From Aradus depressus (lineage: Eukaryota > Arthropoda > Insecta > Hemiptera > Aradidae): DNA of 64,000 bases. The notes under the pieces are model-generated. The model did not search any database, had not been told where the DNA came from, and saw only the letters and a program-made list of their open reading frames with translations. The first letter of the stretch is position 1, and every line of letters begins with the position of its first letter. This document shows, piece after piece, positions 29,401-39,700 of the stretch. A program made the position numbers and the translations under genes. The DNA is taken from positions 26,895,027 to 26,959,026 of the forward strand of contig OY759221.1 in NCBI GenBank assembly GCA_963662175.1, in the 5' to 3' direction.

Positions 29401-32400
29401 CTATGAATTGAAAGCAACAAAAATAGTTACCTGGTTGAAGGGCGTTTCCAATGCAGGCGCCATGGTGGTGATTTCCACAGACAGAACACATAACCAGATT
29501 GGATACGTTGCCCAGGTTATTGCACGAGTGGCACACCACATCACTCAGTGTCGCTAAACATACAGATACAGTGATGACGAACGTTAAATGAGATGATAAA
29601 ACTTAAATAATATCTGCTATGAGAAGAGTCCATGCAGAAAAAATTATTTTCAAAAATGTAGAACTTTAGTTTTATGTTAAAGTACAGAACATTTCTTAAA
29701 ATATAAGACGTCCAAATCAATATTTCGAGGTGTCTTTGGGAGTGGATCAGTAAAGTTTAGCTTGGAAAATTACTTGCTGCGCACAATAAGTCGAGAATTG
29801 ATTTTCTACGTCTAAAATTAAATCTTTTCATGACTTATTGAAAACAATTTTCAAGACCTTATATTCGCTACTAGAACATCATATTATTACATTAATGTGA
29901 GAAAAATTTAAGAACAAAATGGAAGGGCTTTGAAACTTACAATGTGAGCCAACATGATCATGATGCTGACTGCAGATGAGGGTGAAGGATTTGACATGCT
30001 GGAAGGCGGCAGCGGCAGCAGCACAGGGCACATGGAAGTGTTTATTGCAGGAAGGGACACAGCAGGCAGGGCTAGCGCCATACTTGGAACAGTGGTAACA
30101 TCGGACAGAGACAGCGAGGGAGACTGCCTCTGGGAGGCCGATCAGAAGGCCGTCCGAACCTCGCCTCACCCCTGGGCACCATACTGCGCACCACTCGTGC
30201 ACGTAGATGTAACCTGCAACATCAAATTAGTTTTAAATACATGATGGTAATCGTAGTTTTAAAAGACAGATTATAGAGGCGAAAAATAATAATTTATCAT
30301 TTATGTGACCCAGAAGGATGATTCAAACTTCAAACGTATTCGGGAGGTGAAAATAAGAAAAAAAAAGCTTTGAACATACGAGAGTGCGGAAACACTTCCT
30401 TAGAAACATATTTTTTTGGGAACTTTTCGCCAATTATCTTAATCAGTGTTTATACTATGGAAGAAAGTCCATGAGATGGGAGAACAGTCTGAAGCAATTC
30501 GAAGGAAAAACTGAAGGACAGGAAGGATTAGCTGACTTTCAGAGACCTGACCATCGCCGAAAATAGACTTAGAAAAAAACAAAACATAAATTTAAAAAAC
30601 GTTTTATTATGCACACTCCTCAATAATGTTTTTTCTTTAAATAAATAAATCAAACCTAATTTTTTTGAAATCTAGTCTATTTCACAAGAAAATTACACAT
30701 AAACTACCGGTTTCGGCATCATACACATCGTCAGGTTTAGTTATAAACTAAGCCAGTTTGCTGAAGACGATCCATTCTTTTACAACAGGTATATTTTGCC
30801 TAAGAATGGTCGGTAGCTAGTCAAGGGACGTCTCAATTCCTCAAATCCATGAAGACTTAGAAATAGAGCATTTACTAGACTACATAATATTTTCCTTAAA
30901 TGTGAAATGTAAGTAGGGTCGAAAAAAATACTATCAAGAGAAAAGTGCTGAATTTTTTTAATTTTTTTGAAATTTTGGACTAATGATTTGAAACAGATCT
31001 GAGAAAAATACCAAAGAACATGGTTTCACATAACAAACTTTTGGCTGATAAGATTTGAAATGACTTGCGACTAATGGTAATAACCATAGTTACCACAGAA
31101 AGTATGATTCATAAACATATAAGTAAATAAAAATAGATACATACCAGCATCGACAACATTAGATGGGTCTGGAATGTCGATATGACCAACCAAACTCAGT
31201 TCGTCTACAGGTTCCTGGCCACTGCTCGAAGAGTTCCTAAATTACATATAAAGGAGACTGAACTTGAAAAATATTACAATACAATTTCATTCATATTACA
31301 TTTGATGTGACCACAAATGGAAGTCGTAGGGTGAATAAAGTGTGGGAAACGAAGGTTGGGGGTGTGAGAACAGTGAGATTTCGATGGGTAGGGAGTAAAT
31401 ATTACCTCTCCTAAAACAGTAAATTAACCTTCAAGTCAAAGTTTTAAATATGAAAATGAAATATTTAAAAAAATCTGTGAATGATTTCCCCAGCGCTAAT
31501 TAATCATCTGTTTCCGCTCTCCCTCTGAAAGCAATTTACCGATTTGATTGAAAAACAATAGGTTCTTGTCTTTCTTAGCGACTTCTGAATCCTCATACTA
31601 AATTTCGTGTTGATACGTTCGGTATATCGACAGTCATTAGGTTTTTTTAACTGAAAACGGACAGATGTCATCCATATTGGGTCCGGGATTCTGTCTGGAG
31701 TTACCAGGACCTCTTACAGACAGGACATTTTGGGGGGGGGGGATCAAAGGTGGAAAAACAAGAAATTCCGATGAAAAGTCAACATAAATTCTGGCCGATT
31801 ACAAAACTTCCCCTGTACTTCATACATATGTAAGTAAGATGAAGACAGGAGACAGGAGCGCTGCATTTCTGCCGCGAGGACAGTCTTCATCTAGTTTGGT
31901 CAGACTGGTGCATACATTACATTATTCATTCTGTTAAAATGTGTCTCAATGCGGGGAAAAGAAATACTGCTGAATGGGAGAGCAAATTTACACCAGAAGA
32001 AAAAAACAAAGTGTAAAGAGGCGTATAGACACGAGAGCAACGAGCCGAACATTAGGCAGTGCGCATGCCTGGGGATGAAGTGCGCAGGCGCTAGACGAAC
32101 AAGGGAGGCTCGGGGTCTGCTCCACCTGTTGTCGGTTTTTTGACGAACCATGAAAGGAATGTTCGGCTCGGGCTGCGGTGTGTGTGGACTGGTACCAAGC
32201 CGAACCGTCCCGACTTGACCCGAACACTGTTTGTTTATAACCAATATTATAACCTTCTCAAATATTTAGGTTTTTGGAAGTGCACGTTATTTTTTTTTTT
32301 AAATTAAATACCTATATATTTAAATATTATTCAATAAATTATATTTTATCATGGCTTCTGAAGACTGGTCTCAGGAGCTTCAAATTCAGTTTGCTCAGGC

Positions 32401-33622
32401 TATGAGACAGTACCCAGTCATATGGGATTTAAAACACAAATTACATTTGAATACAAAGAGATTGGATGCTTGGGAGGAATTATTCAAACAAATTTCCTAA
32501 AAAAGTGTTAATTTTAAACAATTTACATGTAAAAATAAATTACGTATCATAATAAATTCGTATCCGTATTAATTGTACTACAAATATGTAAATTAATTAC
32601 GTAAGTAGCTACCTACCTTGAACATTTTCTGATTGAAGATTTTGAATAGTAATAAAATGATATACAAATAAACGTAAATTTGTTATCTGCAGGTTAACTT
32701 GTGCAGGTTATGTTCGTTAGTATGGTTGTGGAGCATCCAAATGCTCGGCTCGTCTCTGTTCGGCTTGGAGTGTGTTCCTTGAAAACTGAAAACGAGCCGA
32801 ACAGTGCTCGGTTCGTTGCTCGCATGTCTGTACTAGCCTTTAAGGTTGAAATGGTGTTTTACAGACAAAACATATCAATGATCTAAACTAAAACTAGTTC
32901 ACAGAACTTATATAAATTAAAAATGGTGTTAGTTATTGGGTTTGACTCACCTAAACTTATTGAATCCCTTCTGCCTCCTGTTCTGGAAGGACGGAGGCCG
33001 GGGTGAGGTGGAATCGAGGGGAGGGGTTTGAGGTGGAGACATGAGGCTCTCCCTTGGGAACTCCCGAGGGATCTCCTCCGGTCGACACTCCTGTCGCAGC
33101 ATCTTACCCTGCCCCAACTGGCTGTGCTCACTCAGGTTGCACAGGCTGCACATCTTACCTGGCCTGAACACAGAACAACATTACAACAAAATAATAAAAG
33201 ATGAATGCGGGAAGAATGTCCCTCTCATTAGCCTGCCTCCTCTTAGCTCAGTATGCCAATTCCATTATTTTGTTTTCATTTGGATTTTGTTAGTAAATGG
33301 GAACTTCCACCAATAATCCTATAAATCCGTTTTTTTTTGTTTTTTTTAAATGTAGATGTTGATTAGCGGCTGTAGATTCTAATTGTAGGAATATTGAGGG
33401 TCAGTCAAAGATGGAATAAAACAGGCAACACTATTCAAACGCCAATGTTTCGATATATTGTATATCATCAGGGCCTACACACATTTTCAATTGTTCTAGA
33501 TTCCCCCCCCCCCCCCCCCATGTTTGTAGGCCATGATGATGATATAAAATATATCGAAACGTTGGCGTTTGAATAGTGTTGCCTGTTTTCTTCCATCTTT
33601 GACTGACCCTCAATATTCCTAC

Positions 33623-33653
<31 letters not shown>

Positions 33654-33712
33654 TGTTATTATTATCATTAACTTTATTAGTTATTTACAATTTACTGTAT
33701 TGTTATCTGCTA

Positions 33713-33772
<60 letters not shown>

Positions 33773-36700
33773 ACATGAAAGGAGACTTGTCTTAAAGAAA
33801 AATAAATATAAAATAATTATAATAAAAAAATAAGTCTAATACAACACAAAAAACAGTAAAAAATGATAGTCTATATAATAGCTATGTGGTGTCGAAAGGT
33901 AACAGAACACCTAATTCGAGAGAAGGACCGTTCAACAATTCACTGTAACACACGCTTAACCTTGGATTTTTGTTCACAAATTACAAATTAAATTTGCAAA
34001 AACCATGATCGGGCGACCTTGTTATATTATAGACGGGATAAAAGACAGACACCCGAACACGGATTTTTCAAATCCAAAAAAGTTTCCAATTTTGAACAAA
34101 TCCAATTAATCTTGTACAGTGAATTGTTCTATCGGTCCTCTTCTCGAATTTGGTGTTTCGGTACTTTTCTAAATGCTATTATTCCCAGTCTAAATAGGAA
34201 GAATAGCCATTTAACGTTCTCTTCGGAGTACGACGGGATCAACCAATGATCTTGAGCACAGGAGGCAAGTACACTAACTCTCTAATGGCGTCCCCCAATA
34301 GATATATTGTTTTTTTCACTGTGGATTACGAATGGGAGCTGGCTGTAGATGATTTAACCAGTGAGAACACCAGTGAATACAGGAGCTCGCTGAAACCCCC
34401 CACCACCACCTATTACTCCCATTATACTTCCTACTTGAAATCTACTTGACTCCATTTCCAATAGTAGATTTGGAGAATAGGAACTAACCATTGTTCGTCA
34501 AAGAGAGGTTCATCGACGAAGATGGGTCCTTTGACAGGCTGCTGTGGCTGTTGATCGACGGGGGTGGAGGGCTGGGATGGAGACACACTCTCCTCCCCCT
34601 CCGCCTCTGAGCTCCCCTTGCCACCGCCAGCTCCGTACACTCCCGACACCAGCAGCCTGCAATCAAACAAACCACTACACTCATTTGTTAACAAAACAAT
34701 ACAATAGTTATTATGTGTAACAAGTGCTGAAAGTGTCCCTTTTCTCAGAAGTGGGTGTGACACCTAATGCAGATGAAGAGACAAGACTGAACCTCGAATC
34801 GAGATAGGTTGAGGTTAGTAAATTAATAAATAAACACCAAAAAGACACATTAAAAAAACAAAACATAAACCATAACTGGGTTCATATTTTAACAAGCAAA
34901 TAAGCTTCTTCAATAGCAAAAAAAATTAACAGACAATCAAAGCTACCAATTTATTATTACTAATCTTTATTGTGCGCGTCACAACCACACAAGTAGAAAA
35001 AGTCTCCTCCGCACTTGTTATACACAAAGTTTTTCCTAAGTTCAAAAATAAAAAAAAAAACACACATTTAGTTTCAACAAAAAAATTAATTATTGGGAAA
35101 TAAAAATATAATCTTAACATTTCAATCAAGTTTCGATTTCCAATACCGTGTGGCACAGCAGTTTCCCCATAACTACTTCCGGAAAAGCTAAATTGTTAAG
35201 AAAACAACTAAAAACCTTTTATTATTATTATAAACTTTTTTGGATGCACCTTGCACATGTGCATCTTCACCTGTCGTGTGTTCAGAGAGCTCAGGATTAA
35301 AGTGGAGCTTTAGTGGACTATGGTGGGTTGGGGGCGACCACCGGAACAACTAACTAAACTCGCTTCCGGGGCTATGGATGTTGTAAATAACTAGATAAAA
35401 CCGTTGTAAGAGACATGGCTAATATGCATCGTATATAGGTGAAAAAAAAAAAAAAAAAAAAAAAAACTAAATTTATTCTATTCAGAACAAAAAACCGTTG
35501 TATAGTCCTATATATAAGACTGACATATTGTTTCAAATTATTTTAAGCTAAGAATATAATTAACTTAATTTATCTGAGGTTTTAATTTTGTAAGCTTCCA
35601 TGGGAAACAATTCCACCATTTACCAAAATTCTGAATAATATACTTTTTTTTCTTCAACATATCAACGTCCTAGATTCAAAAATAATTTTTTTTACAAAAG
35701 TTTCTCTCAAAACGTAGCAGAAAAATGAATCGTTAAGAAAACTATATCTCTCTTTTAAAAAAACCAAAGCTATAGCGATATTGCTTCTGCGCATGTGCCG
35801 ATTTCTCCCCAAAACAATTTAATTTTCAACAATTGCTATACGATTAACCAAATGGACACTCACCCTTTCCACCGTTTGAGTTTGAGTCCGACGGAAGGTT
35901 TCTTGAGGGGCCTTGGGGGTGGGAGAGGTGAGTGGTTGCCGCCGCCCCCTCTGCTCCTCGGTCGACCTGGACCCCGCTTGAGGCCCCCAGAACCTGCTCC
36001 ACCCCCACCTCCTGACATTGGCTTGCCTCCTGTCAGGATGGTCGGGGGCACCACTCGGAGGGGCGAGGCCAGACCTTCATAAGGCGTCGCTGCTGAAACA
36101 TTAAATTCAACAAAACAATAAAAATTAAATTGTTGTATTTTACTTGGTATCTAAGTAAAAAAGCAACAGAGAAAGCTTAAAAATAATCATAGAGAATACC
36201 ACATCTTGAGCGAAAAGCTGAATCAACCCCCAAGTCATAGATAAAGAGGCCAGATAATCGTTTTCTTGCCAACTGGAGTACCGATTCATTTTTTAAACAC
36301 TTCAACGAAAAGCGTATTGTACATAAACATAATTTTTTTTCAAGATGAAGATTAGCTTGGTAAGTATAGCCTAAAAACGATAGCTTATTTTTTTAAGTTA
36401 AAATATGGCTTCTTTCGGTCAGCACTCATTTCGTCCGATATGAGTGCTGACCATTTCACCCAAATTCGGTTAACACCACCATCTAAAACTTTTTTTGCTT
36501 CATTCGCCTGATCAAATCTGCTTGAAAATGATTGCACTGACTGCCAACATCATTCAGATCAGTACACAATCAAATTTTCGAAGCAAATATAGCACAAAGA
36601 GTTGAACAGACAATATACAACTGTTTCAATGTAGGATTGGCCGATTCATGACTTTCGAAAATCTGCTTCTCCTAAATGACTTCAAATACAATGAAGAAAA

Positions 36701-39700
36701 ACGTACAACCTAGTTAGTTCATGAAACATGCACAAAACAGTAAATATAAGGGGTCGGCAATCTTTTTGTATTTAGAGGCCGCATCAGGCTCAAGTCCGAG
36801 CAGAATTTAATTATATTGTTTTTTTCAAATGCGAACCAATTTTCAAAATCCAGGCCCTTGAAATGGCCAGAGTGCATTCCTTTATTTTCTTTTTACCAGA
36901 ATGGTATAAATTTCAATTTTTGAAAAAAAGCTTAAAATTCATCGGATAGGAAATTGTTTTTTTTAATGAAAGACCAAACATATTCGCTGAAAATGGCTAG
37001 AAACAGGAAATACTCTTCAGGACCTAATCATCTGGTTGGTTCATATTTATATGAACACAAGAGGAGACAAATCATAGTGAATTGTTCAGACGCTAATCCT
37101 TGATCAGACTGTGGTCAATTTTTTTTTAACAATCGACTATTATTGGATCGTTATAGAAGCCATTAAGAAACAAGTATTCACAATAACCACATTTTAAAGT
37201 GTTTTGTAGACCAATTTCTGATTTAACTAATTTTTTAACGCTTCAACTATATTGTTTAATAGAAATTGGTTATCTATAGGTTGTCATCCTTTTCCGAACA
37301 AACATCAGTAACAAGAAAAATCGTTATATAAACATATATTGGACTCGGCATGGTTAATCGGCGGAAGTGTTAATCCACCCCACATCAGACATGCTTGTGA
37401 AGGTAGAGTGTAAAGTACCGCACAACTTCAAAGAAATAAATTCGGTAAGCCGCCTCATCAAGAAAACTATTAGGTTAAGCTGAGTCTTCTTTCAGGTAGA
37501 TCGTTAATTTTCCTTACTCCAATACTAAGGTTACTATAAAAAGTGAATTTTCATTTTGTATTCTCCAAATCTTTTATATCCCTTGACTATGTAGGAGATA
37601 GTTTCATTTTTGAAGCGGCGCGAATGCAAAGCGTTTTTTCGAATTTCATATTTACAATTACATTTTCGCGATAATTATTTTCCATTATGCCACTCTTCAT
37701 TGTTTCATATACATAAGGCCGTTGGGGAACGTTCCAAAGGTTCGCAGTGTCCCTAGCAACCGATTCGCAATATACTGATGTTCGTTGTATTATTTTTAAA
37801 CAATCGGCAAAACTTTAGTTATGAATTTTTGGAATTTTTCCATTTGATAACCTACAAAATGGCCACCAATTTTTTTTTTACATACCCTGCAATTTTTTGA
37901 AGATATATAAATCATTTGCTTGCCCCTTCCTTCAGCCTGGTTTATCAGAAAAGAAACTCAGTTTTTCGGTGTAACTTTATATGTTATTGCGTTCATGATT
38001 TCTCAAATTTTTTCGACTCCTAGAGTTTACATTTTGGAGGAAGGAGAGGGGATACCCTAGCAACCTGTTCGCAATGCTACAGCCCTTACTATAATACTGC
38101 AATGGCTTCAAAATAATGAAGATATATTTTAGCCTCTTCCATATGATTCACGCTTTGAATTTATTTTTGAGCAATTTTCCTAGAACTGGTTACTATACTC
38201 CGTATATAGCTACAATTAAGACACAAATACATTTCAGGTAGCCGGAACCAAGGGTCGATACAATCATTAAAATGGCAGTAATTAGGTTTTTTAGGAAAGA
38301 CGCCCCCTAATCTCATAACTATTAAAAAGAAGTCGGATATGAACCAAAAATATTCATCATAAAAATGACTGCAACCTGAGAAAAAAATATAACTAAATAC
38401 ATAACTGTGAATTCTGTAGAATGGTGATTTAAAAAATACTGTCGATGAACGTGTTTGAAACACCCAACTACATGCCTTCTTCAGTATCCCCCTAAAATTT
38501 GATCGGCCTATGCAAAATTAATATATTCTAAAGAAAATTGTTGCAAATGTTCTGCCAATATCCACTTTAAAATTGCCGAACACGAAGTAAAAACCTCATC
38601 AGTATCAGGTCATCCTTGTTCACCATTAGTAAAAATTGTTATTTTTATATAATGATATTATTTAAGTGCTTATCAAAAAATATTTTTTTTTTATTCTCCT
38701 TCTTTACAGAATTTCAACTTGAAAAAAAAAACTGGTAATATGACAATTATTATAAAACCTGTTGCCTGATTGGATCTACGTGGTGTGACGTCACATCACA
38801 AAAGTGTTATATTTAATCACCAGATGTCAAAACATCTCTGGATGACCCTACAGAATAAGGAATTATATAATATTAATTTAGTTACTAACAATCCGTTTTC
38901 TTTACATTCAAAATACAATCAGTTTATTTGAACATACTTTCAGCAACGAATGACATGAGAAACATTCGTAACATCTCACAGTTTAACGATGTAATTTGTA
39001 TGGAAATGAGTGCACGTATTATATAAAATGGGAAGTTATTGATATCTCGAAAATTGAATATAGTATTCCAATATTTCTCCTATATCTTTTACTAATATCT
39101 AGAAAAAATTAAATATTGTTTTATATAATTGGTTTTACAGCAAAGAAATAACGGTTTATTGCGTCCCAAAATGATACAAATAACCGCAGATAAATCAGAA
39201 TGAAAAAGCAAAAAATATATATAGCTATAACTTGGATGTAAACCACACTATATCGAATTTTTAGCAAAAACATAATTACAATGTTTATCTTATTTTTTGA
39301 GCTCTTAAGAGAGGTATACTCAAAACATCTCGAATCTCATTTCTGAAAGATTTTAGGAGGGTTTAATGTAACACTATGTTTCCACCTGTTTAGATTAAAT
39401 AATAATTTATATGAGTTTTTTGATTGAATTACCATAAGAATAGGTTCTCTTCTTAGATTTTAGAATAATTTATTTTAAAAAAGAGGGCGCAGGTAGCTCA
39501 GTGGTATGCGTGTTTGCCTTCTGATCTCAAGAACGTGGATTCGAAAACCGACCGAGGCCCTTAGTTTATTTTATCTGGGAGGTAAAATAAACTTAAGCAA
39601 GCCGTCCTTTGAATGGGACGTTAAGCGATGGTCCCGAGTCTGTACAATGTCAGGTACTCGTTAAAGGTCCCTTACCCTAGGTGAATTAAAATTTAGGGTA

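Noticed and set aside
29954..30244. Plus-strand frame over the extended PHD exon
   Set aside because: Antisense shadow of the KMT2C/D exon at 29,941-30,213.
38161..38463. 100-codon minus frame in the long intron
   Set aside because: Phe/Tyr/Ser-rich AT-driven translation with no domain and no splice context.
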